64,000 bases of DNA, from contig CM064417.1 in assembly GCA_032690845.1 (NCBI GenBank), forward strand, positions 38,570,432-38,634,431, given 5' to 3'. This document shows, piece after piece, positions 34,669-46,438 of this stretch. Position numbers and translations under genes: made by a program. The DNA comes from Eleusine coracana subsp. coracana. Lineage: Eukaryota > Streptophyta > Magnoliopsida > Poales > Poaceae. The notes below the pieces were generated by a model. The model was not told the DNA's origin. It saw only the letters and a list, made by a program, of their open reading frames with translations, and ran no database searches. The first letter of the stretch is position 1. Every line of letters starts with the position of its first letter.

Positions 34669-36754
34669 CCGGCTCCCGCTGATGATCGTCTGATGAGATT
34701 AATTACCTCAACTGATCGATATATCTTTGAGCCACCTTCAATAATCGATTACTGATGATGATTATCAATAAATCACCGCGGCTAGTTAAGCTTCCTGTAT
34801 GTGCTCTGTGTCTAGACTTGGAACAACTAACAACTCCCCTCCTCTTGGAGTTGGAGCTTGCTGTTAGTACGTAGGCTAATGAGCTCCTCAGCTCTGCAGG
34901 TCTCTTCAGCCAGCAAAAGGAGAAGAGTCTGCCATATATATATTGGCGCGCTGCGAAGTTGGTGAGAACCAGCCACTTTATCTGCCTTGACCTTGGCTTT
35001 GGACTAGGTAGGGGCTGCTGCTCATTCATTTGATTCGGTTAGACTATTGTCACGAGACCTATAGCACGCGCGTGTTTATACCTGACCCCGCGCGCGCTCG
35101 AAAATGGGAGCTTCCTCGCATCACCAGGGAGCTTGTCTCTTCTCTCTGTCCCGGTGCATCCTGTACATGCATGCATGCATTCATCGGAGGCGGTCAACAT
35201 GCATCCTTATCGGGCCCACCCGGCGGAGAAACTCGTTCAACGCCCCTGTTGTTCCTTGCAGCGGTAGGTGACACTCGTGAGTGGGCCCCATGCTTGTCAA
35301 GCAGCATTTAACGCCATTTCTATTGATTTTTTTTTTCGATTATATATAACAGCATTTCTATTTCTTTTTGAGATCATAGTTGCAGTAGTTAAACAACCCC
35401 TGTCCGTCTCAAGAAAAAAAAGAAAAGAAAATTGTTCTTTGTCCGAACGCAATGCTGATTCTGTGCTTGTACCGTTGGATAGAGATAGATTGGCGGCTAC
35501 TATAGTTGGGATGCCTGCGTCTGTCGACATTGACCCTGTCGTATTTTTACGGTGTTGAACTGGCTCGCTTGCTTGCATCAGGTTAATTAATCAGCTTGTT
35601 TCCGTGTCACTCTCGTTGGAGGAACATCAGTGAGATTGCGGTCAAATTGGAGCACTGGAGTGCCGTTTCAATTTCGATATGTTCTCTTGCTCAAAATTGG
35701 ACTCAGTTTCTGCGGTGCCCTTGACGATAGATGTGTAGCAATTCAATCTTGTACTTAACGGAAACCGCCGCGTCACTTTCTTACGGATATGTAGTAGAAC
35801 ATCTGGCTCTATTTGTCATCACGGACATGGAAAAAAAAAAGAAGAAGAGATGCAATTAGTATTGCAGGACACTTGTACATTATTGCGTCGTCTTCTGAAG
35901 ATATTTGTATATTTTGGTCATACTGAATAATGCATGTTTTCAAGTAAAAAAAAATGGTCGCTGGCTTTTTACTTGCGGAAGTGGGTCCGCCAGCTCATTC
36001 GACGTAATGATCCGTCTTCAGTAGGATTGTATTCCAGAAAAGATATGCAGGTTTAGGATTATGCCGAAGGAGTAGGTATTGACAGTTTCATGGGCACTGG
36101 TGCAAACGACTGTAGTCTCCCTCCCTAGCTAGTAACTAAAAGACTTTAACAATGTTTGCATACAAATAGTCCAGTCAAAATGTTTGGTTCATGGCTGATG
36201 ACGACCAAGAAAGTGAAGACAGCTCATATCCTTGTATATTTGGAGTTTGTTTGATCGATTCAAATCGGTTATTTGATTGGTTAGACGTAGTTTACTAGAT
36301 AGGTGGCATGTAACCGCTGTAACCTGATCTCATGTCTAATTAACTCTAGTTCGAGATAATACGGCAACATGATGATGTACCACAGCTACGAAAATAAGCT
36401 GACATGCATAATGACTGATGAGGACTTCCCATTCTATAAATTATACTGCTTCGAATTTGGTTTTCTCTTCACTCTAGAATGTTTTCTTCACCGATGATTG
36501 CATATATCATTTCTTGGTGAATGACCATATCTGAGATGATTAAAATGGAATAGAAATGTTGCTTTCCGCACCAACCTTCCTGTATTCCTGCCAAATAATT
36601 GGAATTCAAAGGATGAAAAAAAAACTTGCATTTGCGACCCACTAACAATCATTTATTGCTATAAAATTCAAACCTCACTCAGCCACATCATCTCAATTGT
36701 TTCACCCGGTGAATGTAACTCGGTGTATCTCTTTCATCCGTTGGATGCATTGTC
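34666..36754. other. upstream region of the transporter gene
   Basis: No protein-coding gene is seen in this 2.1 kb. On the minus strand CCAATATATATATGG (about 34930-34945) is a TATA candidate, roughly 310 bp before the ATG; this is a guess. A GC-alternating run (about 35085-35098) and scattered A-runs occur. Confidence 0.4.
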
Positions 36755-36757
36755 TTA

Positions 36758-37114
36758 GGGCAAGTACAATGGTGCGGTCTTATAGGTCGTCTCATGTATG
36801 ACACGTAGTCTTAAGACGACTTATGAGACAACTTATATAATGGGTGGACTGTTTGGTCGTCTTCTATTAGTTATATGACTCCTTAATTTATAGATGTAAA
36901 AAGGAAAATTTATATGTTAAAAGACAATTAAAATTGGTATAATGATATAAGAGCCGTCTCATACTCCTAAATTTTAGTGCATGAGGTGGTTGCTTCGCGA
37001 AACAACCACCTCTTTCTTTCACCATCCTCTCTCTCTTCCACATCATCAAAAATCCTATATGTCAATGCATGAGACCACCTATGAGACCGTCTACGTATAG
37101 CATTGTACCTGTCC
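36758..37114. mobile_element. Tourist-like MITE A (TSD TTA)
   Basis: The 357-bp element starts GGGCAAGTACAATGG and ends CATTGTACCTGTCC, inverted-repeat ends with two mismatches over 14 bp. It is flanked by TTA on both sides (36755-36757 and 37115-37117). It has no coding capacity. The TTA duplication and internal AT-rich fold-back fit a PIF/Harbinger-derived MITE. Confidence 0.85.
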
Positions 37115-37133
37115 TTATCTTCCTATTTATTTA

Positions 37134-37487
37134 GGTCCTGTTTGGATCCATTAAGATTTTAAAAATCTAGATTTTAGAATCCGTGGGACCTCCAAATAGG
37201 ATAAATTTTCTTTTCAGATTCTAAAATCTAGTACTCAGATTTTAAGAATCTCATAATCTGATTATACCCAGCTAGAACCAGATTTTATATGTCGAAAGAC
37301 TTAGACCCTATTTGGATGACAGAGATTTTGTCAGATTATGCAGAAATTATAATGCCAGATTATATAATTTCAGATTATGCATCTGAGAAGATCCAAACAG
37401 GGCCTTACTGCACTTTAGATTTAAAGAATTTGGTCGGTATCCAAACAATACCATCCAAATCTTATTTATAATTTGGATTCTAAAATC
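37134..37487. mobile_element. MITE B copy 1, interrupted and truncated
   Basis: It starts GGTCCTGTTTGGATCC after TTA and aligns with copies 2 and 3, which share GATTTTAAGAATCT-type palindromes and TCCAAACA ends. It is split by the small MITE at 37304-37404. Its right end is lost where copy 2 begins. Confidence 0.75.
37304..37404. mobile_element. MITE D, 101 bp, nested inside MITE B copy 1
   Basis: It starts GACCCTATTTGGAT and ends ATCCAAACAGGGCC, with TTA on both sides (37301-37303 and 37405-37407). Removing it with one TTA restores the alignment of copy 1 to copies 2 and 3, which supports nested insertion. Confidence 0.75.
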
Positions 37488-37490
37488 TTA

Positions 37491-37789
37491 GGTCTTATTT
37501 AGATCCACTGAGATTTTAAGAATCTAGATTTTAGAATCCGTAAGGCCTCCAAATATGACAGATTATTTTCTGAATTCTAAAATCTAGATCCCAGATTTTA
37601 AAAATCTCATAATCTAATTATACCCAGCTAGAGTCAGATTTTATATGTCCAAAGACTCAAAACTCTTCGGATTCTAAGAATCTGATTGGTATCCAAACAC
37701 CACTATCTAGATTTTATTTAGAATCCGGACTTTAGAATCTTAAGATAAAAATCAGATTTTAAGAATCTGAACTGAATCCAAACATGGCC
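37491..37789. mobile_element. MITE B copy 2
   Basis: The 299-bp copy starts GGTCTTATTTAGATCC and ends GAATCCAAACATGGCC. The left flank is TTA and the right flank TAA, so the duplication is not exact, perhaps because it landed in the end of copy 1. Confidence 0.75.
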
Positions 37790-37868
37790 TAAGACATGTA
37801 CAAAAAAACAAGTAGACAACAACATTACCATTGACCGCTGCGGCACATGCTTACGAGCAGTGGACTTA

Positions 37869-38165
37869 GGTCTTGTTTGGATTCAATAAGATTTTAAGAA
37901 TCTAAATTTTAGAATCATTGAGACCTCTAAATAGGATAAATTTTTTTTTATTCTAAAATCTAGAACTCAGATTTTAAGAATCGCATAATCTGGTTATACC
38001 TAGCTAGAGTCAGATTTTACATGCCAAAAAACTCATTGTCCTTTAGATTCTAAAAATCTAATGGGTATTCAAACACCACCATCCAAATTTTATTTAGAAT
38101 TTGAATTCTAAAATCTTAAGATTAAACTCAGATTTTAAGAATCTGAACTAGATCCAAACATGGTC
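37869..38165. mobile_element. MITE B copy 3 (TSD TTA)
   Basis: The 297-bp copy starts GGTCTTGTTTGGATTC and ends GATCCAAACATGGTC, with TTA at 37866-37868 and 38166-38168. It is the cleanest of the three copies and can serve as the family reference. Confidence 0.85.
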
Positions 38166-38179
38166 TTAAAATAATAATC

Positions 38180-38214
38180 AAATTTTAAGAATCTGAACTC
38201 GATCCCAAAGGGTC
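38180..38214. repeat. terminal fragment of another MITE B copy
   Basis: The 35 bases ATTTTAAGAATCTGAACTCG through AAAGGGTC repeat the right end of MITE B directly after copy 3. Confidence 0.6.
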
Positions 38215-38579
38215 TTAATCACTTACAATCTTTAATCACTTACAATCTTTATCCCATTGTGTCCTCTCCTGCAATAGATGGAAAAATAAATAGCACGCCT
38301 ATAGTTTCTACAATCATTTATGTCCTCGATCATAACTGCTCAGTAGGCACCTTCATTTACATCCCCTCCCTCCCAAGAGAAAAATAGAGCTAGGCATGCT
38401 ATGTTCATTTGTTGCGCACTCTACGTATACTAAGATTTTTCTAGGAGATGCATGCATATGGAATAAGTGTTACCTTCTTCTTGTTTTGCGTTTTCTCTTT
38501 TTTTTATGCTTTTACATCAACCCTGCTTTCGTTTGCCATTTTCACTAAAAATCTCTTTGGTTACCACAGTCGTGTTAGC

Positions 38580-38613
38580 TTCTCTCTCTCCCTCACTCTC
38601 TCTCTCTCTCTCT
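38580..38613. repeat. CT-rich microsatellite
   Basis: The run is (TC)n with small interruptions (CCTCAC). It lies in AT-rich intergenic sequence (38215-38983) where I see no gene. Confidence 0.85.
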
Positions 38614-38992
38614 TCTTTTTTGCTATATTCATCAATCCTAACTCTTGGAATTGCTTTTGTTTTCTATTTTTGTTAATATATATCCACTCATGTAAGAGAT
38701 CAACATAGCTAAATAATAGGTCTTTCAAGAAAACAAGTGTTGTCCTTGACAAGTAGATTTATATAAGAGTGTAGTTGTTTTGTAACTATTGATAAACTGT
38801 TTTACACTCAAAACAACACTAACACAAATTGTTTTTTGTTAGATTTAGTTTTTTACATCTAAGTATTGTAGAAAATTGTACATGTTTTACACATTAACAC
38901 TTAAATTTACTATTACTGCATGCAAGAACTGATTTCATGAAACCAATTTTCCAAGATCTTTGGAGAAAAATGATAGTCTGCTTATAACTGTT

Positions 38993-39772
38993 GGGGCAAT
39001 TGCGATCTCTTTTTGATTCTAATATTAAAAACGGACTCTTTTTCAGACTTTGCAATATTGGACCTCTTTTTTCAAACTGAAGCAACAAGTTGCCCCTGTT
39101 CCATTAAGAGCTGTAAACGGTGTTAAATTTCATACCAAAAGACCATTATATCCTTTGCAAATTTCTTTTATTTTTTCCATTGTCATATCTGGATATTTGA
39201 TTCCTAGATAAGAAAAGACACATAGGACCCACACAACCTTCATCAACCTGCATCTCTCTTTGCCATTGGTGCTTCTCAAAATTCTTTCATCCAAAATCAC
39301 ACAAAAGAAATCAACTAGCAAAAGTTGCCGCTAGCTAATCTTGGATGAGCAGAGCCAATCCATCAGGAATAGATGAGCTCAAGCAAGGCTCCATACTCGA
39401 AGGTCGCAGCCCAGCCAGCATAGCGCGCATGCCCGCCCACGCGCGCGCCTATCTGCCAAGCCGCCACGCGCACCCACCGCCGCACGGACGTCTGCTAGGG
39501 TTAGGGTTGCTGCGTTGAGGCTCTGAGCGGAGAGAAAGGAGTCCGGTCGATTAGCTCTGGTCCAGCTCCAATTGTTTAGAAGCTGAGGGCAATTTGGTCT
39601 GTTCTTTTTTAATTTGTTTTTTTATTCTGGTGAACAGGCTAATGGAACAAAATGGGAAAAGAGGGGCTGACGGCTAGCTTATTTCGAAAAAGAGATCCAA
39701 TATTATAAAGTTGTGAAAAAAGATCCGTTTATGATATTAGACTCAAAAAAAGGACCCTCGTGCAATTCCCCC
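38993..39772. mobile_element. MULE-type non-autonomous element with long TIRs
   Basis: The 780-bp element has inverted terminal repeats of about 90 bp. The left begins GGGGCAATTGCG; the right end reversed begins GGGGGAATTGCACGAGG. Both continue with matching TCTAATAT, AACGGA and AATATTGGA blocks. The flanks carry the perfect 9-bp duplication ATAACTGTT (38984-38992 and 39773-39781). A 9-bp duplication and long TIRs mark Mutator-like elements. The core has an unusually GC-rich patch (about 39395-39510) that may be captured host DNA. No transposase is encoded. Confidence 0.88.
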
Positions 39773-39781
39773 ATAACTGTT

Positions 39782-42484
39782 TTATGCAATCTTTAAATTA
39801 CGCAGCCACAAGAGAAGAGGCAAGGGACCATCGTAAAAGAGCCCATACTATATTTGGTACATTTCTTTAGCATGTTTATCTATCCATCTTCAAAATGATA
39901 AGTTTAACATAATTTGTTTAAATATTATTTTTACAAGTTCCGTAGCAACAGGCAGAGGTTTTAGATAGACAGCTACCGCAGCCAATATGTACATCATGTA
40001 ACTCACTCTTTTCTCGAATGCACGAGCTTTGAATTCGGCACAATGGTGAAATCAAGTAGCTAGTACTCCGTAGCTTCCACGCTTCTTGTATAATAGGAAA
40101 GAAGATCCTTATTGCCTTCACATTAAAAAAGATTACTTGTTACGGAGTTTCAGCACCTAAGTTGTGCACATCACATATTCACATATCTTTTTTTTTTCGA
40201 GTCACATGTATATTCGCATTCTAGATACTAAAAGCAAGGAAATAAACACATCGATGAAGTTCAATGATAAGATATTATTTAACAACAATCTTATTGCTAA
40301 ATCATCCTACATGATTGGCATAAATATCTGCCTTCCATTCCACTTTAAGTGTCATTTCTATGTCGATGACGACAATATCGACATGATTTAATTTCCCCCA
40401 GTAGCTGAAATCTGCACAATTTTCTACTGCAATGATATCATCAATTTGGACAAATGTTTAGAAAGAAAAAACTCAAAAACGTAATCAAGAAGTGACTGAA
40501 TCGAGAGCATACATGCGCACACAACACCGTTCCATTTCTGCCATGGAAGTGAAGTGAGCATTTCTAAGTTCTAACGCACTTACTATCCAAGCTGGACTGA
40601 TGTTGAAGGTAAAAAGGACAGAAGAGGACGACGTGTCAGCATCGCCTCCCTCTACTTTATCAATCTTTTCTTGGATTCGATCCCAGAGATTCACGTGCAA
40701 ATAGAAGAAAAGGATGCACAAAACAGCAAATTTACATTCCTTTTTCCTTGTTACTTGATGCAAAGCGATGCATATAATGCCCGTGCTGCTAGGTGCTTTT
40801 GATCGAGTAAACGACATACATGATACATATATTCTTCTTCCAAAAGGGCAAAAATCATTTCTATTCACAACCAGTAAATATATAATATAACTGAAGTCAA
40901 CTTCTGATTCACACTGTTACCAACAGATCATCGCCGTTACAGTAAAAGAACAGAAAGACAACGGCTGCAACTACAGCACATACCTAGAGCCCTAATTAAA
41001 GCCGTGAGAACGGAGGCAGCCCTAATCAAAGGGCATCCTCTGAATTGACTGAACGGAGGTCAGAATTCAGAACATAGAAAAGAATACAATTATGCAACTA
41101 CGTCATTTTTTTGCCCATTGATAGAAGCACGGTTCGAAGGAAACTGAATCGTATGATGGATCCAACGCCAGCAGCACAGAAGAGGATGAGGAGAGAAGTC
41201 GTCAACGCCGGAGGCAGAGAGGAGCATATCGGAGTCCTTAAGTCATCTCATACGTAATAGAGGACTCGAATTTCTCCTGCCACACGTATGCTACCTTGAT
41301 CTGCTTTTGAAAAAAGTACGGCGGCCTCTTGCAGGAACCAGTCCTCCTATCAATTGTGGCAGTACAAGGCTACAGGCACAAGCTGCTGTTGGTCACATTG
41401 AGGCGTCGACCAAACCAGTGATTTGTGATTTGTTTGTAACATTGTTTAATGGTTCAGGTCGGGGCAATGGCCAACACACAAAGAGAAAAAAAAAAAGAGC
41501 TGCCACTTATTCTTCCATTCCACGTTTATGAAACAAATGTGAACGTGCTTCTGCAGCAAGCTGCTCACCCGAGTTGGACTCCTGGTCCTGCTAGCACACG
41601 AGATCCGGATTGGATTGACCGGAACCAGCAACCGGCGGCTGCGTAGGTAGGTGGTCAAAGTATTCTTGGGTTTCACACGCGATGGGCGGGCAGATCAACG
41701 TAAGTGCGTAATCGCTTCCCATTTTTAGACAAATGGTACACTTTGCACAGTGCAACAGTACTAAATCGAGACCAAGTTAAACATTTTTTTGTTAATGAGC
41801 CTGTCAAAGTTCACCCCTGCCTTACTGAGTATACGGATACAAGTGCTGACCAAAACTTAGAAGCAAAAGGGACGTCTATATATATCCAGGATATCCAGGG
41901 CTCTAGGCTACCAACTTGCACACCATATATGGACCCCTATCTAGAATAAGGTCATAACCAAGCCTAGAGCATCGTCGATCAACATTGAAAACCTCTTTTA
42001 GAACTAGAAGACAAGATTCTACACATAGATGGCTGAAACCCTACGTTGCCGAAGACACGGACGGCACAATGGTAGACATTGGCCATTCAGAAGTGCCACG
42101 GGCACGGCGCCAATTATTTATCCTATCTCTGTTTGAAGTTTGATCTCCACCTTCTGCTCCCTTGTATAATGTCACACTCTTCTTGATCAGTTTCATACAG
42201 GAACGAGGATCCACTATGATCGGATCCTTTATTTCTACAGGATTCTATGAAAATAATTAAACTATGTTGTAGAACTCAAGAAACAAATCTTTGTGTTCTC
42301 TTTGGCCAGGTTTCCTAACGATTTTTTTTTTTCCTGGCAAAGTTCAGTTGTTGCTAGGTGCTTGGGCGTGTAATCCTATATCCTACCTACCACACAAAGT
42401 TAAGTCTGCTAAATGCTGGCGCGTTCCGTTTCAAAAAAAAAAAAAAACGGGTGTGTTATTTAAGGAAACTCTTTTTTTTTTTCT
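39782..42484. other. intergenic region, no gene recognised
   Basis: Several short ORFs occur (for example 40485-40868 minus and 41307-41531 plus), but none shows a domain, intron pattern or codon bias that I can support. A/T homopolymer runs lie at 42432-42447 and 42472-42482. Confidence 0.45.
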
Positions 42485-42988
42485 TCAGAAAACCTCTGGG
42501 TGGAAGTGTCCGGGCATGGAGCTCCCCTGCTGCTGCGCCTGCCTGAGGAGCACGGACAGCGCGTACTTGTCCTTCTCGAGATTGGCCACCCGGTCCTGGC
42601 ACCCGTCGACCTGCCGCTGGAGCTCCACGTTCTTCGCCTTCTCAGCGACGAGCAGCCGGTGCTGCACGAGGAACGCCCTCTTGAGCAGGTTGTTCTGCGC
42701 CACGGCGGCGTCCCGGTCCGTGCGGGAGGCCGCGGCGACCGAGCCCTCGAAGGCCTCCAGCAGCCCGGCGGCGCGGGCCACGGCGTCGCCCGCGTCGGCG
42801 GCGCACTTCATCCGGTCGAAGAGCAGCGCGGCCCATTCCGCGCGGGTGCCGCACGACGACGGGGCCGCCTCTGCTTCGGCGGCCGCGGCGGCGGCGGCGG
42901 GGTGGACGTCCGGCGGGGCGTCCATTTTAAGGTTCATCATGAGCTGCATCACCAGCTCCAGTTCCCTCTCGTCGGCGTTGGTCGCCAT
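42485..42988 (-). CDS. small plant-specific coiled-coil protein, function unknown
   Basis: A single-exon 167-aa protein starts MATNADERELELVMQLMMNL. The ORF stays open upstream to 43147, but that extension is low in coding character, so the Met at 42988 is preferred. After an Ala-rich linker (about residues 30-45) come an amphipathic helical region and a long heptad-like stretch from NNLLKRAFLVQHRLL through VANLEKDKYALSVLLRQAQQ. It closes with a GSSMPGHFHPEVF tail. As I recall, similar proteins in other plants share this coiled coil and a terminal PGxFxPxxF motif and are annotated only as uncharacterised, so no biochemical role is assigned. The sequence is strongly GC-rich, typical of intronless grass genes. 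It could be nuclear or cytosolic; no signal peptide or membrane segment is seen. Confidence 0.75.
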   Translation of the reverse strand: MATNADERELELVMQLMMNLKMDAPPDVHPAAAAAAAEAEAAPSSCGTRAEWAALLFDRMKCAADAGDAVARAAGLLEAFEGSVAAASRTDRDAAVAQNNLLKRAFLVQHRLLVAEKAKNVELQRQVDGCQDRVANLEKDKYALSVLLRQAQQQGSSMPGHFHPEVF

Positions 42989-43595
42989 GACGGCACCACC
43001 TGTGGATCGCGCCTCTTGGTAATGATGGCGGCAGAAGGAGCAGCAGGTAAGGGATGCGGCCGTGGCGCTCGATCGTGTCGTGGCAAATACGGAGAGCTTT
43101 GGCAACCGGGTTATGGCAAGACGCAAGTGAATCAACAAATCAATCAATGCGCAGGTCTTAGAAGGGGCTTCTTATGACGCCCGGCAAGGGGCTTCTCTGT
43201 GTTTCCGTGTCTGCTTCGTCTCCCGCTCGTTCCCGTGTCGGAGTCGGCTCCCTGCGCTCGAACTCGCCGTGATATCCCGCCTCCGAGTCGATCGAGTCTC
43301 GTGACTGGTGGATCCAGCTCCTCCCGTCGTCTCTCGGATTGAGCCTCCCGCTCCCGCCACGCCGCCTCGGCCTGAACTGAAGCTGATCAAGACGTGCGCT
43401 CTAGTTCACCGATGGCGCAAGGCGGGGTTAGCGCGTCTCCACATGGTCGACAAACGACAAGCTCCGAGCGATGGCAGGAGGAACTCGGAGGTGGCACTAT
43501 CATGATCAGTGTTTTTGTTCAAAATCTGACAGCCTGACATGTTCGAGTTTATGATCCATGGAAGCAAGCAGTTAACGAGGCAACATCACATCTAA
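42989..43595. other. 5' region of the coiled-coil gene and spacer
   Basis: This is GC-rich sequence just upstream of the start codon of the minus-strand gene, presumably its 5' UTR and promoter. Short ORFs on both strands here look like composition effects. Confidence 0.4.
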
Positions 43596-44490
43596 CACTA
43601 CTACAGCCTTCTTTTTTTTTTTTTTTTTTTTTACAAAGATGAAGCCAACATTCTAAGACATGATTATGGATGCTCCTTCTCTTACGCCACACTGGTCACA
43701 CTACAAGGTCTCTGCGAAAATCTTCATATCATTTATGTGAAGATGCCGCTTGTTTAAAAAACTGATGAAAACAACAACATTTTGATTTTTACCACTAATA
43801 CAAACAAGTACTGAAGTGACGTAAGCTCTTTTTTTCTCAGAGCCGAGAGGCAGGCCCGGCTAGTCCACAGTCACTGGGAACGCAAGCCGTTGGCGGTGAA
43901 TGCTGACATCAGCATGCACCGCCACCGGTTCATGACGACAGTGATGGTGTTTGATGACGTCATCAGCACGGGCATCAGCACCGTATCTATATAAACCTCT
44001 TCTTCTTCCTCCTTACGGTTGTAGCTTATTTGAATACAAAATCGCGAGTACGTGTCCCCCGTATAGAAAAATTGAGAGAAGGTAGTGGGAAGGTTTGGAT
44101 CATTGTTGATATAATTTATCTCTATTTCTTACTGGTTTTATATCAGTGATATATGAAAATTTGAATTTAAATTGTGTGTCCTTCAAATTTTTATGGAAGA
44201 TTCAAATTTTCCCGCTTCCGTGTTCAACTTGCTAGTGACAATGAAGGTGATGTCATTAAACTCGTCATAAGGCACAAATGACTAGTGGCGGTTCTGGTGA
44301 TGTCACACACTGCCACTGACATTTTGTTCCCGGCGGCAGTGCAGTGACGTCACGTCCACACCGTCCATCCCACCTCAGCGGGGAGCCGCCACTCGGGCTT
44401 GATCCTCCCAGTGACGGGAGCTTAGTGGCAGCTCAGAAAACCGCCACTTGGCGATTTTCCACATCACTAAAGGATCCGTTTGTACTAGTG
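43596..44490. mobile_element. CACTA-like non-autonomous element (tentative)
   Basis: The left end reads CACTACTACAGCC. The right end reads GTACTAGTG, which is CACTAGTAC on the other strand, so the two ends share CACTA plus a short similar stretch. Subterminal GC-rich motifs around ACCGCCACT / AGTGGCGGT recur at both ends, as in grass CACTA elements. The 3-bp flanks (TAA and TAC) match in two of three bases only. A T21 run lies just inside the left end. No transposase is encoded. Confidence 0.5.
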
Positions 44491-45325
44491 TACGAAAATC
44501 GGGCAAACTGATCCAACTCGATTAGCAAAACCGATCAGTTTTTGATAAAATTGAATCTATTAATTATAAAAAATAGTCTGATCAGTTTTACTAATTTATC
44601 GCTCTATTTTTAATGATAAATAAAACTATTATTATAGCGGTTTTGTTAACTCCAAACATGCCACCATGTCATCCTCTCATACTTATGAAGGGCCTAGTTG
44701 TAGAGTTCGATATAAACTCCACATCCTACGACAAATGCAACTCTAATCCCAAGTGTAAACAACTCATAAGACAGATATTCAAACCTAATACTTACATGAT
44801 AGAACACAGAAAAGAAAATACATAGCTTCAATAAAATTGAAACTGCAATAGTGGACGTCTATAAATACGACCTAATGTGCAGGGGTGAAGCTACAAAAGG
44901 GGTGCTACGACGCTCTATTACCTCATAGCAGCTGTTTCTATGTATGTCATTGAAAAACAAGGAAGTAGAATCAGTTTTGAGCACTGCATTCTTGGCTCCG
45001 CCTCTGCCAATATACAAGTGCCAATTTGGTTATTGGGGATCATAAGGGTCTATCTTTTCATGAGTTCCGAAAAAGTAGGCAAATTAATACAGATTCCAAT
45101 GTACAGCCTACCGTGGGAGATTTAGGACACGTTCTCCTGCAATGGAACGGTAGAGAACGTGCTGTTATTCCCTTCTAGAAAAAAAAGAAAAGAAATTAGT
45201 CTAGGTTTTGTAGGGAACGTAACTTAGGATCTGTTTGACATAATTTACTCTTAATATAAGTTTATTTAACAAGTCGATAAATTAATTCTACTTACCCTAA
45301 TGTTTTATAGGTCCTAAGAAAAATA
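44491..45325. other. AT-rich intergenic stretch
   Basis: No gene or paired repeat ends were recognised. Confidence 0.4.
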
Positions 45326-45490
45326 CTACTTCATTCGTTTTAAAATATAAACATTTCATACTAGAAAAGAAAGTGTTTAAATTCATAACATCTCCTATGT
45401 ATCTCTACAGTTATGTGTCCAGATTCATAAGAGATGTTATGAATCTGGATCAAGACTTTCAAATAATTATATTTTAGAATGAAAAAGTAC
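45326..45490. mobile_element. Stowaway-like MITE
   Basis: The left end CTACTTCATTCGTTTTAAAA and the reversed right end GTACTTTTTCATTCTAAAAT are diverged versions of the widespread grass Stowaway terminus (CTCCCTCCGTCCCAAAATATAA). The length of about 165 bp and the AT-rich fold-back body fit the family. A TA duplication is plausible at the left but not clear at the right. Confidence 0.55.
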
Positions 45491-46438
45491 TTAACTAATG
45501 AGCTGTTCGTCCAAAGAATAAAAGAACTGCTGAGCTACGTATAGAATCTTTGAAAGACTTTATTTGATAAGAGTTTTGCTATGATTCTTTGTGATGCTCT
45601 AAAATAAACTTTTAGGATAGACTGAAGAATCATAATAACTACTACATTTTTCAGTTCTTTGATTTTTGTTTATTTTATAGAATCACCTTACACAATACTC
45701 TAAAAAACTGTACTTCACGAACTTTGTTTGAGAAAAACTCAGGTACGAGAAAGATAAAGGGTCGGGTTAACGCGCGACGGATCACGCGATAGGGGATCAC
45801 GACCCCCGCCGTCGCCCACCATGTGTCCTATTCGGACCGGCCAGCGCCATTCCGACCACCGCGCTGCGTCCACCCTGCTCGTCGTGGGCTGTGTCCGCTT
45901 CGCGCCCCGCCCGCTGCACTCCGCGCTCCCCCATCGCGAGCCCCGCCCGCCGCGGCGGTCTGCCTCGTTCCCCGCCAGCCGCGCTTCCCCGCCGTGAGCG
46001 TCTTCGCCCCGTCGCTCATTAGACTTTCCGAAAGATAAACTGGGCTCATGAACGATGAATCTCAGATTTGTTGGGCCCGAGACTCGAACTTCGGCCCGGG
46101 TTCTGATATGCTGCCTGGGCCTATCTGTCGGAAACTCGGAAGTATCCTGCCCCCGTGACAGGCACGTGATCCAAACGATCTTCTCGATCAAACTTATCTT
46201 ACCCGTCCGTTCCAAGATCTGGCACGGCATCCACCCGCCCCACCACGTCTTGGTCCCGTGCGAACCACGAACACATCTCTGCATCTCGTTGCCTCCAGTC
46301 TCCAGCATCGGAATCACCCGGACGGACCCGGCTCGTCTTCCCCAATTCACCCCCACCCCTTCGCGATCCAGCCCCGCAGCGACGCGAGGAGAGAGAGAAA
46401 GCAAGAGAGATCGCGCAGGGAGGGAGGACGCGGCGAAG
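45491..46438. other. promoter and 5' UTR region of VHA-c''
   Basis: From about 45760 the sequence becomes GC-rich up to the ATG at 46439. Long minus-strand ORFs here (to 46596) overlap exon 1 and are best read as composition artefacts. A purine-rich GAGAGAGA stretch (46388-46412) precedes the start codon, as in many grass 5' UTRs. Confidence 0.5.

Noticed and set aside
34126..34755. 209-codon plus-strand ORF, and 34151-34564 minus in another frame
   Set aside because: Both are shadows of transporter exon 1; the plus ORF ends in Ile/Tyr repeats translated from the TA microsatellite.
40485..40868. 127-codon minus-strand ORF
   Set aside because: No recognisable domain, AT-rich, no splice context or neighbours that support a gene.
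42432..42483. A-run facing a T-run just past the coiled-coil gene stop, as a retroposed gene signature
   Set aside because: No target duplication brackets the gene, and the runs face each other outside it; simple homopolymers are more likely.
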